A stretch of 49,409 bases of DNA from an uncultured Eubacteriales bacterium (GTDB taxonomy: Bacteria; Bacillota; Clostridia; TANB77; CAG-508), in contig CASEIX010000059.1 in assembly GCA_949288095.1 (NCBI GenBank), positions 1 through 49,409 on the forward strand, written 5' to 3'. Below the pieces are notes generated by a model. The model was not told the DNA's origin and ran no database searches. It saw only the letters and a program-made list of their open reading frames with translations. The stretch's first letter is position 1. Every line of letters begins with the position of its first letter. Position numbers and translations under genes: made by a program. This document shows positions 25,961 to 34,898 of the stretch, one piece after another.

Positions 25961-26533
25961 ATGAAATATTTTAAAAAAATAGTAGGAGATACCATATATT
26001 TATCACCAAGAAATAGTGAAGATGTAGAAACATTTACCAAATGGCTAAATGATTTTCAGGTAACAGATGGATTAGGAAGAAGTGGATTAATCGTAACATT
26101 AAATGGCGAAAAGGAATATTTAGAAAATGTTCATGATAATGATAATACAAGATACTATTTTGTTATTGTAACACTAGAAAATGACGAAATGATAGGAACC
26201 ATTAGTCTAGAAAATATTAACTATATCAATAGGTCAGCAAAACTTGGTATTTTTATTGGAGAGGAAAAACATCGAGGAAAAGGTATTGGAAAAGAAGCTA
26301 TCCAATTAATATTAGATTATGGTTTTCATTATTTAAATCTAAATAGCATACAATTAAGTGTTTTTGCATTTAATGAAAGAGCGATTGCTTGTTACAAAAA
26401 ATGTGGATTTAAAGAAGTGGGAAGACTAAGAGAAGCATATTACTTAAATGGAAAGTATTATGACAAAATTTTAATGGATATTTTAAAAAGTGAATTTAAT
26501 GAAACATATATTAGAAATAAATATATTGAGTAG
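25961..26533 (+). CDS. GNAT N-acetyltransferase (RimJ/RimL type)
   Basis: GNAT acetyltransferase of the RimL/SpeG-like subgroup. The acetyl-CoA loop is GEEKHRGKGIGKEAIQLIL, followed by FAFNERAIACYKKCGFKEVGRLREAYYLNGKYYD split over two strands, the typical C-terminal signature. Start 25961 is chosen for the AGGTGAGAG site; 190 aa. It lies 13 bases after the LD-carboxypeptidase and 8 bases before another GNAT gene. The substrate could be a polyamine, an antibiotic or a protein N-terminus. Confidence 0.9.
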   Translation: MKYFKKIVGDTIYLSPRNSEDVETFTKWLNDFQVTDGLGRSGLIVTLNGEKEYLENVHDNDNTRYYFVIVTLENDEMIGTISLENINYINRSAKLGIFIGEEKHRGKGIGKEAIQLILDYGFHYLNLNSIQLSVFAFNERAIACYKKCGFKEVGRLREAYYLNGKYYDKILMDILKSEFNETYIRNKYIE

Positions 26534-26541
26534 GTGATAAC

Positions 26542-27057
26542 ATGGATAATATCATCATAGGAAAAATGAAAGAAGAGGATATAGAACAGGTTGCTAAAAT
26601 TCTTGTAGACTCATGGAAAATTGCATATAAAGATATCATTGATAAGACATTTTTGAAAAATTTAAGTCTAGAAGAAAAAATACAAACATTAAATGAAGAA
26701 TATAAAACTAGAACGCATACAGTGGCAAGAAACAAAGAAACGGATGAAGTTGTAGGTGTTACTAGGTTTGGAAAAAGATTAGATGAACTAAATAGGTTTA
26801 CTGAATATGATGGAGAAATATATGGATTATATGTAAAACCAGGATTATTAAGAAAAAAGATAGGAAGTAGATTATTGTTACATGCGAAAGAAAAATTAAA
26901 AGAACAAGGAAACCATAAAATGATTATTTGGTGTTTAAAAGAAAATGAACCTTCAAGAAAGTTTTATGAAAGCATGGGAGGTATTTTACTAGGAGAAAAA
27001 ATGCGTAATATAGGCGGAAAAGATTATCTATTAGTTGGTTATGGATATGAAATTTAA
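26542..27057 (+). CDS. GNAT N-acetyltransferase
   Basis: GNAT fold: the N-terminal part is DIEQVAKILVDSWKIAYKDI, the acetyl-CoA loop is VKPGLLRKKIGSRLLLHAKE, and the final IIWCLKENEPSRKFYESMGG shows the family's C-terminal strand-helix. At 171 aa. TAGGTGATA precedes the ATG. It is separated from the upstream GNAT gene by 8 bases, so the two are co-transcribed. Substrate unknown. Confidence 0.9.
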   Translation: MDNIIIGKMKEEDIEQVAKILVDSWKIAYKDIIDKTFLKNLSLEEKIQTLNEEYKTRTHTVARNKETDEVVGVTRFGKRLDELNRFTEYDGEIYGLYVKPGLLRKKIGSRLLLHAKEKLKEQGNHKMIIWCLKENEPSRKFYESMGGILLGEKMRNIGGKDYLLVGYGYEI

Positions 27058-27084
27058 TTAATTGTGTTTTAAAAAAGATTTTAG

Positions 27085-27285
27085 TAGTAAGTTATAGTTA
27101 CAAATAACAGAGAGATAGTGGTAGGTGAAAACTATTAGTATATAATATTATGAATTACAGTCTTTATAGCAATTACACTAAAGTTTGTGAAGAAACTTAA
27201 AATGAGGCAACTTTCAAAAGTTGTAAAAAAAGGTGGTACCACGGGCTAAACTCGTCCTTTTAATAGGATTGGTTTAGCTCTTTTT
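27085..27285 (+). promoter_or_regulatory. Tyrosine T-box leader
   Basis: T-box riboswitch that reads uncharged tRNA. The T-box AAGGTGGTACCACGG lies around 27230-27243; its TGGT pairs with an ACCA tRNA end (discriminator A, right for tRNA-Tyr). Upstream, AGAGAG-type and GGTGAAAA-like stem I motifs are seen, and GAATTACAG offers a TAC (Tyr) specifier at 27156-27158. The competing terminator is 27243-27257 with 27267-27281, followed by TTTTT. It controls tyrS. Confidence 0.93.
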
Positions 27286-27321
27286 ATATAATTAAAAATT
27301 TATCTAAGGGGAGGAATTTAT

Positions 27322-28486
27322 ATGAAAGGCTTAGAAATAATCAAAAGAAATGCAGTTCAAATTATATCAGAAGAGGAATTAAATAAAAAAATGGAGAATG
27401 GTAAAAAACTAAAAATTAAATTAGGAGCTGATCCAAGTAGACCAGATTTACATTTAGGACATACAGTTGTACTAAGAGCATTAAAAGAATTTCAGAAGAT
27501 GGGACATGAAGTTATTTTTGTAATTGGAGATTATACAGGAATGATAGGAGATCCAAGTGGTAAAAATAAAACAAGACCAGCATTAACTTTTGAAGAAACC
27601 AGAAAATCTGGAGAAACCTACTTTAAGCAAGTTACCAAAATATTGGATAAAGAAAAAACAAGAATTGCATATAATTCAGAATGGTTATCAAAATTAAATT
27701 TAAAAGAAGTGATAGAATTAACAAGCAAATATACTGTGGCTAGAATATTAGAAAGGGAAGATTTTAAAAATCGATATGAAAATAATCTACCACTTTCTAT
27801 TCACGAATTATTATATCCATTAATGCAAGGATATGATAGTGTTGCTTTAAAAGCAGATATAGAAATTGGAGGAACAGACCAAACATTTAATTTGTTAGTA
27901 GGAAGAGAATTACAAAAAGAATTCTCTCAAGAACCACAAATTGTTATCACATTTCCTTTACTTGTTGGATTAGATGGTAAAAATAAGATGAGTAAATCTT
28001 TAGATAATTATATTGGAATCGACGAGAAACCAGAAATTATGTATGAAAAAGCAATGAAAATACCAGATGAATGTTTATTACAATATTATCAATTAACAAC
28101 AGATATGGATTTAGAAAAAGTAAAAACACTTATAGAAGAAGATATCTTATTAGCACATAGAAAATATGCAAGAGAAATTATAAAGATATATCATGGAGAA
28201 GAATATGTTAAAGATGCAGAAAACAGATATGATACAGTTGCTAAAGGAGGTATACCTGAAGATATAAAGGAAATCTTTTTTAAAAGAAAAAGAAATCAAT
28301 ATATGTGATTTATTAGTAAAAGTAGAATTTGCGACATCAAAAAGTGAAGCAAAAAGATTAATAATGGGAAATGGTGTTAAGTTAGATAACAAAACAGTTG
28401 AGAATATTCATTTTATCGTAAATATAGAAGAGGAAAAAATTTTGCGTGTAGGGAAGAGTAAATTTGTAAAAGTGAAAAATGAATAA
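27322..28486 (+). CDS. tyrS: Tyrosyl-tRNA synthetase, frameshifted near the C-terminus
   Basis: Class I synthetase charging tRNA-Tyr. The HIGH-type motif is HLGH at residues 44-47 and KMSKS at 222-226; ADPSRPDL and IGDYTGMIGDPSG are typical of the TyrZ-like branch. The frame stops at 28308 after KRKRNQYM, but the next frame continues as INICDLLVKVEFA, SKSEAKRLIMGNGVKLDNK and LRVGKSKFVKVKN to a TAA at 28484-28486: the missing S4 RNA-binding domain. Removing one A from the run at 28282-28285 joins the parts into a 387-aa protein. It is either a sequencing indel in homopolymers or a real lesion. Confidence 0.93.
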
Positions 28487-28513
28487 ATATAGTGTTTTAT
28501 ATACAATAAAAAT

Positions 28514-28546
28514 GGAGAAAATCAGTATTTAGATTTTCTCCTGTAT
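28514..28546 (+). terminator. Terminator after tyrS
   Basis: Perfect 10-bp stem GGAGAAAATC/GATTTTCTCC (28514-28523/28532-28541), 8-nt loop, weak T-rich tail. Confidence 0.7.
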
Positions 28547-28556
28547 TAATGATTAA

Positions 28557-28584
28557 CATAGCTAAAAGCTATGGACACTAATGT
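28557..28584 (-). repeat. Hairpin-plus-11-mer repeat, unit 1
   Basis: On the plus strand CATAGCT-AAA-AGCTATG (28557-28573) is followed by GACACTAATGT (28574-28584). Unit 2 at 28664-28690 has a different stem but the same 11-mer. Read on the minus strand, each unit is ACATTAGTGTC followed by a hairpin beginning CAT and ending ATG. Confidence 0.65.
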
Positions 28585-28620
28585 AATAATAATATATGAA
28601 AAATTATTAATTATATACAT

Positions 28621-28648
28621 AAAAAACGATAGCCTTTTAGGGCTATCG
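28621..28648 (-). terminator. Terminator of the MazF-like gene
   Basis: Perfect 8-bp stem CGATAGCC/GGCTATCG (28627-28634/28641-28648), loop TTTTAG; read on the minus strand it runs into TTTTTT. Confidence 0.85.
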
Positions 28649-28663
28649 GATTATAATGATTTT

Positions 28664-28690
28664 CATTCTTTTCAGAATGGACACTAATGT
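28664..28690 (-). repeat. Hairpin-plus-11-mer repeat, unit 2
   Basis: CATTCT-TTTC-AGAATG (28664-28679) followed by GACACTAATGT (28680-28690). It differs from unit 1 in both stem arms but keeps pairing and the 11-mer. It lies between the stop of the MazF-like gene and its terminator. Confidence 0.65.
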
Positions 28691-28746
28691 TTACTAATTT
28701 AATTATAAATGATACTGTAGAAAAAAGTCAAGTAAAATTAGAAAAT

Positions 28747-29232
28747 TCATATATTTTTCAATGGTCTTAATCTATACAAATTTTCAAGCTGTAAATTTAT
28801 TTTATTCCAGTCGTTTGGTGAAATGGAAACTAATTGTCCCTTCTTTCTATAAGGATTTGTAACCCTTAACTTGCTAACCACTTTTAATTGCTCAATTAAA
28901 ATAGTAGAATCAATTTCTTCTAAATCAATGTGAAACCAAAAATAATCATTTAATCTTTTAGTTGTTAATGGAAGTATTGCACATATAGGAGAATTTTTAG
29001 AGGTTTTTAATATCAAAACAGGTCTTAGTTTGTTTTGCTCACTTCCAATATTTATTCCAAGATTACACCAATAAATAAAATTATTATATATTGGAAATTT
29101 AGGTAATTGACCATTATATCTTAAATTTGCTTTTTCTTTAGTCCATTTTGAAAAATCAATAGTATCGGTATTATTAATGCTATTTAACAAAATTTCAGTG
29201 GAATTAATGTTATTGTGAATTTCATTATTCAT
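28747..29232 (-). CDS. MazF/PemK-like endoribonuclease, apparently without antitoxin
   Basis: The C-terminal 115 residues fit the PemK/MazF toxin fold: KFPIYNNFIYWCNLGINIGS, then NKLRPVLILKTSK (the RPVLIL core), CAILPLTTK (the P-L-T strand) and ILIEQLKVVSKLRV. MazF toxins cut mRNA at short motifs. An N-terminal ~40-residue Asn-rich extension (MNNEIHNNINSTE) is unusual. At 161 aa. GAGGTGA precedes the ATG. No antitoxin-like frame lies upstream (29233-29485) or downstream, so it is an orphan or the antitoxin is elsewhere. Confidence 0.78.
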   Translation of the reverse strand: MNNEIHNNINSTEILLNSINNTDTIDFSKWTKEKANLRYNGQLPKFPIYNNFIYWCNLGINIGSEQNKLRPVLILKTSKNSPICAILPLTTKRLNDYFWFHIDLEEIDSTILIEQLKVVSKLRVTNPYRKKGQLVSISPNDWNKINLQLENLYRLRPLKNI

Positions 29233-29485
29233 AGATAATCACCTCGTTTTTATAGTATAACATAATTAAGCAAATAAGTAAACAAAAGTTCGCAATATTT
29301 TTTTAATTTTATATTTAATAATAATATATAGTTTAATATAATATGGTAACCTTTTCTAAAAAAATGGTAATATACAAATAGATAAAAATGGAAAATACTG
29401 TCGTTGTGAATAGATATAACTTCATGTTAAAATATAACTAAGAAAAATATACATAATAGACAAATAAAAGAAAAGGAAAAAGTAT

Positions 29486-30328
29486 ATGAGAAAAATAGAA
29501 GGGAATGGAATAAGAAATATCATACATACGAATATTTGTATTATATTAATGATACTGGTTGTATTGATTCTTACCATTGCATATAAATATATTACATATA
29601 AAAGAGAAGTACAAGCTTCATTAGAAACAAGTGTAAATGTAGAAGAATTATATAATACAACGAATAAGGAAGAAGCCAATATAAAAGAAGAGGAAAATAA
29701 GAAAGAAAAAGATATAGATAGTTCCACATCTGATTGGGAATTATTATTAGTAAACAAAAATCATAAAATCCCAGAAGGATATACAGTAGAATTAGAAGAA
29801 ATAGAAACTGTTCATCAAGTAGATAAAAGAATAGTAGAACCTTTGAAACAAATGTTAGCTGATGCTAGAAAAGAAGGATTGTCACCTCTTATTTGTTCAA
29901 GTTATCGAACAAATGCCAAGCAACAAAAGTTATATAATAACAAAGTCAGAGAATATGAGAGATGGGGATGTGGTTCTGAAGAGGCAAAAGAATTTGCATC
30001 TTATTGGGTAGCAATCCCAGGAACAGGAGAACATGAAACAGGGTTGGCAGTTGATATTGTATCTAAAGATTATCAAATATTAGATGAAAAACAAGAACAG
30101 ACAGATGTACAAAGATGGTTAATAGATAATTCATATAAATATGGATTTGCTTTAAGGTATCCAACAGATAAAAAGGATATTACGATGATAAACTATGAAC
30201 CATGGCATTATCGATATGTTGGAGTCAACAATGCAACATATATGAAAGAACAGGATATGTGTTTAGAAGAATATATTGATTATTTAAAAGAATTTGAAGA
30301 AGAGGAATATAAAGAAATTATTTTATAG
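29486..30328 (+). CDS. VanY-type D-Ala-D-Ala carboxypeptidase, membrane-anchored
   Basis: Peptidase M15B family that removes the terminal D-Ala of peptidoglycan stems. Residues ~15-37 form one membrane helix; a Glu/Lys-rich linker (~60-80) leads to the extracellular domain. The zinc ligands are H183 and D190 in GTGEHETGLAVDIV and H241 in YEPWHYRYVG, with E238 as the catalytic base; SSYRTNAKQQ carries the substrate Arg. At 280 aa. AAAGGAAAA is the RBS, and a good terminator follows. Confidence 0.93.
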   Translation: MRKIEGNGIRNIIHTNICIILMILVVLILTIAYKYITYKREVQASLETSVNVEELYNTTNKEEANIKEEENKKEKDIDSSTSDWELLLVNKNHKIPEGYTVELEEIETVHQVDKRIVEPLKQMLADARKEGLSPLICSSYRTNAKQQKLYNNKVREYERWGCGSEEAKEFASYWVAIPGTGEHETGLAVDIVSKDYQILDEKQEQTDVQRWLIDNSYKYGFALRYPTDKKDITMINYEPWHYRYVGVNNATYMKEQDMCLEEYIDYLKEFEEEEYKEIIL

Positions 30329-30332
30329 AGAG

Positions 30333-30366
30333 AAGTACAATAATCTAATTTTATTGTACTTTTTTT
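30333..30366 (+). terminator. Terminator after the VanY-type gene
   Basis: Perfect 11-bp stem AAGTACAATAA/TTATTGTACTT (30333-30343/30351-30361) followed by a T run. Confidence 0.9.
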
Positions 30367-30446
30367 GTTGTAATATGGTAAGTGTTATGATAGAATTTTT
30401 GTGAAATAAAACAAATAAGATAATTTTAAATGGAAAGGTAGAAAAT

Positions 30447-31259
30447 ATGTATCGAATTATTTTTATTGACATAGATGGAACATTAAGAAATGATAAGAAA
30501 GAAATAACAGAAAGAACAAAAAAAGCAATTTGTGAAGCTAAGAAAAAAGGAATATATATAGTTATCTGTTCAGGAAGACCGGGAAAATATGTAGAAGAGG
30601 TAAGCAAAGCATCTTCAGCTAGTAATTATGTAATTGCTTGTAATGGTGGAGAAATCTACGATTATGAAAAAAAGAAAACAATATATGTAAATCCTTTAAA
30701 AGCAGAAGAAGTCATGACGTTATGGTATTTAGCAGAAAGATATGATACACAACTTATCATGATTTCTAATGGAAAAAGAATTGTAAGGAAACAAACAAAT
30801 GATGGTACAGATATTATATTAGAAGAACCAATAGAAAATTTTGTAAGTCATAATCCAGTTACACAATGTGTTTTTTCAAGTTTGAAATTAGAAAAAATAC
30901 AACAAATTAAAGAAGAAATAGATATGGTAAAAGATATGGAAATTGTAAATTTATCAGGGTGCTTAGTAAATGATAATCTTCCAAAAGAAAAGCCTTTTTT
31001 CTTAGATATTACATGTAGAGGTACGAGTAAAGGAAATGCAATTAAAAAATTGTGTGAATATTTAAAAATAGATTTAAAAGATAGTGTAGCATTAGGAGAT
31101 AGTTATAATGATTTAAGCATGTTTGAAGTTGTAGGACATTCTGTAGCTATGGGAAATGCGCCAGAGGATATAAAGAAAATGGTTGATGAGGTAACAGATA
31201 CTAATAATAAAGATGGAGTAGCAAAATTCGTAGAAAATTTGAATAAGGAAGTGTTATAA
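30447..31259 (+). CDS. HAD hydrolase, Cof family
   Basis: Cof-type (IIB) HAD phosphatase for sugar or nucleotide phosphates. Motif I is FIDIDGTL with D8 and D10; motif II ICSGRPG; motif III/IV KGNAIKKLCEYL and ALGDSYNDLSMFE, then SVAMGNAPEDIKK. At 270 aa the length is standard. The stop is one base from the start of the Nudix-like gene, so they are coupled. It resembles the 40916 gene in family but not closely in sequence. Confidence 0.93.
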   Translation: MYRIIFIDIDGTLRNDKKEITERTKKAICEAKKKGIYIVICSGRPGKYVEEVSKASSASNYVIACNGGEIYDYEKKKTIYVNPLKAEEVMTLWYLAERYDTQLIMISNGKRIVRKQTNDGTDIILEEPIENFVSHNPVTQCVFSSLKLEKIQQIKEEIDMVKDMEIVNLSGCLVNDNLPKEKPFFLDITCRGTSKGNAIKKLCEYLKIDLKDSVALGDSYNDLSMFEVVGHSVAMGNAPEDIKKMVDEVTDTNNKDGVAKFVENLNKEVL

Positions 31260-31260
31260 A

Positions 31261-32007
31261 ATGGAAATAGAATTACATAAAAGATTAGAAATTATAAGAG
31301 ATAAGAAAAATGTAGAATTACCCAAAGATATAGTAGAAAAAATAAAAATTTTTTGGCAAAAACAAGTAGAAGAAAATCCTCATTTATTTAATGGAGAAGT
31401 ATGGAGTGTTACGAAATTTGAAGAATTAAAAGATAGGTTAAGATTAACTGTTCAAAAAACAAATTATGCACATTATTTATATGATGAACGAGTAGGATTA
31501 GAAGGAAATTTAGCCTGCTATAATTTAAATGGAGGTATATTGTTAGAAACACTTGATAAAAAATATATTGTTGGTGAAATGGATGAAACTACTTCGTACC
31601 CAAGAGGCTTACAAATTCCAGGAGGAAATTTAGATCAAAATGACATAAAAGAAGATGGAACAGTTGATTTAATTGGGAATATAGCAAGAGAGTTACAAGA
31701 AGAATTGAATTTGGATTTATTTGATAAATCTATGATACCATCATATAAAATGCAATACATGGAGTTGCCAGAAGGCAGAAGACATGCTTATTCTCCAAAA
31801 TTGAAAGGCTTTTTAAAAATGACATCAGAAGAAATGAAAGAATATTATGAAAAATATAAAACATATTTAAAGGAAAATAACCAAGAAGTAGAATTTGCAA
31901 AGATACATTTTATAGATAAAGAAAATGTATTGGAAGAATTAGATAGTCTAGACAATCCTAAAAGGCCATATTTAAGAGATTTATTGTATATGGATAGTAT
32001 GGTTTAG
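31261..32007 (+). CDS. Nudix-like hydrolase, 248 aa
   Basis: A Nudix-type core in the second half: PGGNLDQNDIKEDG and then ARELQEELNLDLFDK give the R-E-x-x-E-E of the Nudix helix, although the distance from the GG to the helix is longer than in the classic box. The N-terminal ~100 residues are a separate helical domain with VWSVTKFEELKDRLRLTVQK. Such two-part proteins occur near HAD phosphatases in Clostridia. It starts one base after the Cof-type stop. Substrate unknown; a diverged Nudix fold without the usual spacing lowers certainty. Confidence 0.75.
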   Translation: MEIELHKRLEIIRDKKNVELPKDIVEKIKIFWQKQVEENPHLFNGEVWSVTKFEELKDRLRLTVQKTNYAHYLYDERVGLEGNLACYNLNGGILLETLDKKYIVGEMDETTSYPRGLQIPGGNLDQNDIKEDGTVDLIGNIARELQEELNLDLFDKSMIPSYKMQYMELPEGRRHAYSPKLKGFLKMTSEEMKEYYEKYKTYLKENNQEVEFAKIHFIDKENVLEELDSLDNPKRPYLRDLLYMDSMV

Positions 32008-32041
32008 TGAAAGGATAAGGTAAGATAAAGGAGAAAAAATA

Positions 32042-32458
32042 ATGTTAAATATAGAATATATAGAAAATGCAGATAAAGAATTATATATGTTGATGGGAAA
32101 TGAATTTAATAAATTTGCTATTAAGAATGGTATAACATGTAATTATAAATCATTTAATTTTATAGCAAAAGAAGAGGAAAAGATTGTAGGAATTATAATG
32201 GGACATTCATATTATAAAGAAGTTTGTATAGAGGATCTTATCATATTAGAAGAGTATAGAAATAAACATATAGGAACAAAGCTTATAGAAACAGTAGAAA
32301 ATTATTTTAAAAATAAAGGATTTGAAAATATTAATTTGACAACATATAAATTTCAAGCACCAGAATTTTATAAAAAATGTGGTTTTGAAATAGAATTTAT
32401 AAGAGAAAATAAAGAAAATCCTAAACTTAATAAATATTACTTAGTTAAATATTTCTAG
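32042..32458 (+). CDS. GNAT N-acetyltransferase
   Basis: A short 138-aa GNAT. AKEEEKIVGIIMGHSY is the central strand, EDLIILEEYRNKHIGTKLIE the acetyl-CoA loop region (N-K-H-I-G-T in place of R-G-x-G-x-G), and YKFQAPEFYKKCGFEIEFI the C-terminal part. AAAGGAG precedes the ATG. It is probably transcribed with the HAD and Nudix-like genes upstream. Substrate unknown. Confidence 0.88.
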   Translation: MLNIEYIENADKELYMLMGNEFNKFAIKNGITCNYKSFNFIAKEEEKIVGIIMGHSYYKEVCIEDLIILEEYRNKHIGTKLIETVENYFKNKGFENINLTTYKFQAPEFYKKCGFEIEFIRENKENPKLNKYYLVKYF

Positions 32459-32560
32459 ATATTATAAAGAAAAGCTTCATTTCACTTTGAAAGAGAAGAA
32501 AATTACAATAAAAATAATGAAAATGAAGTAATAAAATAAACATAAAAGGAGAATTTTGAT

Positions 32561-33259
32561 ATGAAACTAGTTGTAAAAAATTTAAAGAAAAGTTTTGAAA
32601 AAAAAGAAGTACTAAAAGATATTAATTTTGAATTTGAAAAAGGGAAAATATATGGATTATTAGGAAGAAATGGAGCTGGTAAGACAACATTTTTTAATTG
32701 CTTAAATGAAGATATAGATATAAATGAAGGAGAATTCTATATCGAAGATAATGATAACAAAAGAAAGATGGAAGCGGAAGATATAGGTTATGTTTTATCT
32801 ACACCAAATGTTCCAGAATTTTTAACAGCAAGAGAATTTCTAAAATTTTTTATAGACATTAATAAAAAAAGAATTAAAGATTTAAAAACAATAGATGAAT
32901 ATTTTGATTTTATGAAAATTGAAGAAGAGGATAGAGATAGACTATTAAAAGACTATTCACATGGTATGAAAAACAAAATGCAAATGTTAGTAAATATTAT
33001 TGCAAATCCAAATGTATTACTTTTAGATGAACCTTTAACATCATTTGATGTAGTCGTTGCAGAAGAAATGAAACAAATGTTAAGAGAAATCAAACAGAAT
33101 CATATTATTATATTCTCAACACATATTATGGAACTTGCACTAGACTTGTGTGATGAAATCGTTATCTTAAATAAAGGTGTTTTAGAAGAGATAGATAAAA
33201 ACAACTTAGATAATGAACAATTCAAAAATAAAATTATAGAAGCATTAAAGGAGGAATAA
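32561..33259 (+). CDS. ABC transporter ATP-binding protein
   Basis: ATPase of an ABC exporter. Walker A GRNGAGKTT at residues 35-43, a degenerate signature DYSHGMKNKMQML, Walker B VLLLDEPLTSFD, and the H-loop FSTHIMEL. At 232 aa. AAAGGAG precedes the ATG. The permease begins three bases after the stop, which defines a two-gene exporter. The substrate is not evident; such pairs often export peptides or give bacteriocin/antibiotic resistance. Confidence 0.95.
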   Translation: MKLVVKNLKKSFEKKEVLKDINFEFEKGKIYGLLGRNGAGKTTFFNCLNEDIDINEGEFYIEDNDNKRKMEAEDIGYVLSTPNVPEFLTAREFLKFFIDINKKRIKDLKTIDEYFDFMKIEEEDRDRLLKDYSHGMKNKMQMLVNIIANPNVLLLDEPLTSFDVVVAEEMKQMLREIKQNHIIIFSTHIMELALDLCDEIVILNKGVLEEIDKNNLDNEQFKNKIIEALKEE

Positions 33260-33262
33260 AAC

Positions 33263-34840
33263 ATGATAGAAACATTTATCACTTCCTTTAAATTACAAAA
33301 CACATATAGAACCAATAGTATTATTTATTCTTTAAAACAATTACCAATAATCAAAAAAATATTGCCAAATAGTTTATACCAAAATAGAGGATTAAAAATA
33401 TTTGCAAATATCATTAGTATATTAATGGAAATCATTAATATATTTATTGGTAAAATCATATATATTGCAGCAATGATATTTATGGCATTATCTTGGTATA
33501 AAACAAATCATGCAGATACATTTATACATCTATTTACATTTTTAACATTTGCAGGTGGTGTATTAAATACATATATGTTAAATCCTACAAAAGATAAATA
33601 TTATGCAATTATTCTAATGAATATAGATGCTAGAAAATATGGACTTTCTAATTATTATTATCAATTAATAAAAGTAATTATTGGATTTCTACCATTTACA
33701 ATTCTTTTTGGAATGATGGTAGGTGTTCCATTATGGATTCAAATAGCAATACCATTCTTTGTAGTGGCAATAAAATTAATGGTTATGAATTATATGATAT
33801 ATAAATTTAAAAAGACAAATAAAGCAACAAGTGAGAATTTACCAACAAAAATTGTGTGGAGCTTTGTCTGTGTATGTTTATTACTTGCTTATGGATTACC
33901 AGCAATCAATGTTGTAATAAATCAAACCATTTTCTTATGTGTATTCATCATTGCCATCATATTAGGATTATATAGTTTAGTGAAAATACATAATTTTAAA
34001 GATTATAGAAAAATGTATAAGAAGGTATTAACAGAATCAAATGTATACATACAAGAAAGAAATACTGGTACACAAGTATTGAAGGATGCAAGTTTAAAAC
34101 AAATCGAGTTAGATAAAAATTATACAAGTAATAAATCTGGATTTGCCTATTTTCATGATTTGTTCGTAAAAAGACATAGTAAAATATTAACAAAAGCAGT
34201 AAAAAAACAATCAGTTATTATATTGGCAATATTTGTAGCAATGATTATCGGAATAACTGTAAATAGTGATTTTAAAAGTAAAACAAATGAAATATTGATG
34301 GTATATTTACCATACTTTGTATTTATCATGTATTGCATTAATAGAAGTTCATCAGTTACACAAGCAATGTTTATGAATTGCGATCATAGTATGCTAACAT
34401 ATAGGATATATCGAACACCAAAAGTTATTTTGGGAATATTTAAAGAAAGATTAAAAACTTTAATTACAATTAATTTATTACCTGCACTACTTATAGGTGG
34501 AGGATTAGCATTATTACTATACTTATCTGGAGGAACAGATAATCTTCTGAATTATGCAATATTATTTGTATCAATTATTGCAATGAGTATTTTCTTTTCA
34601 GTTCATTATTTGGTAATGTATTATTTATTACAACCTTACAATGTGAGTACAGAAATGAAGAGTAGTATATATACAATAGTTCAAGGATTAACATATATCG
34701 TATGCTGGTATATGATACAAATTCGATTGCCAATATTTTCTTTTGGAATTGCAACAATCGTTTTCTGTGTAGCATATTGCTTAATTTCATTATTTTTGGC
34801 ATATAAGTATGCACCTAAAACATTTAAATTAAGAGTTTAA
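33263..34840 (+). CDS. ABC transporter permease
   Basis: A 525-aa polytopic protein with about 12 hydrophobic segments, among them IIYIAAMIFMALSW, LIKVIIGFLPFTILFGMMVG, IIAIILGLYSLV, LLPALLIGGGLALLLYL and FGIATIVFCVAYCLISLFLA. A central soluble loop (residues ~245-310) separates two halves. No known substrate-specific motif. AAAGGAGG lies in the end of the ATPase gene. It partners the ATPase immediately upstream. Confidence 0.9.
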   Translation: MIETFITSFKLQNTYRTNSIIYSLKQLPIIKKILPNSLYQNRGLKIFANIISILMEIINIFIGKIIYIAAMIFMALSWYKTNHADTFIHLFTFLTFAGGVLNTYMLNPTKDKYYAIILMNIDARKYGLSNYYYQLIKVIIGFLPFTILFGMMVGVPLWIQIAIPFFVVAIKLMVMNYMIYKFKKTNKATSENLPTKIVWSFVCVCLLLAYGLPAINVVINQTIFLCVFIIAIILGLYSLVKIHNFKDYRKMYKKVLTESNVYIQERNTGTQVLKDASLKQIELDKNYTSNKSGFAYFHDLFVKRHSKILTKAVKKQSVIILAIFVAMIIGITVNSDFKSKTNEILMVYLPYFVFIMYCINRSSSVTQAMFMNCDHSMLTYRIYRTPKVILGIFKERLKTLITINLLPALLIGGGLALLLYLSGGTDNLLNYAILFVSIIAMSIFFSVHYLVMYYLLQPYNVSTEMKSSIYTIVQGLTYIVCWYMIQIRLPIFSFGIATIVFCVAYCLISLFLAYKYAPKTFKLRV

Positions 34841-34898
34841 TACAGATAATATAAATATAAATTATAAATATGATGACGAAATGATATTGGAGGAATGT

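Noticed and set aside
28557-28690. CRISPR array or attachment sites from the GACACTAATGT repeats
   Set aside because: Only two units with ~95-base spacing, hairpins differ, no cas genes and no integrase in the window.
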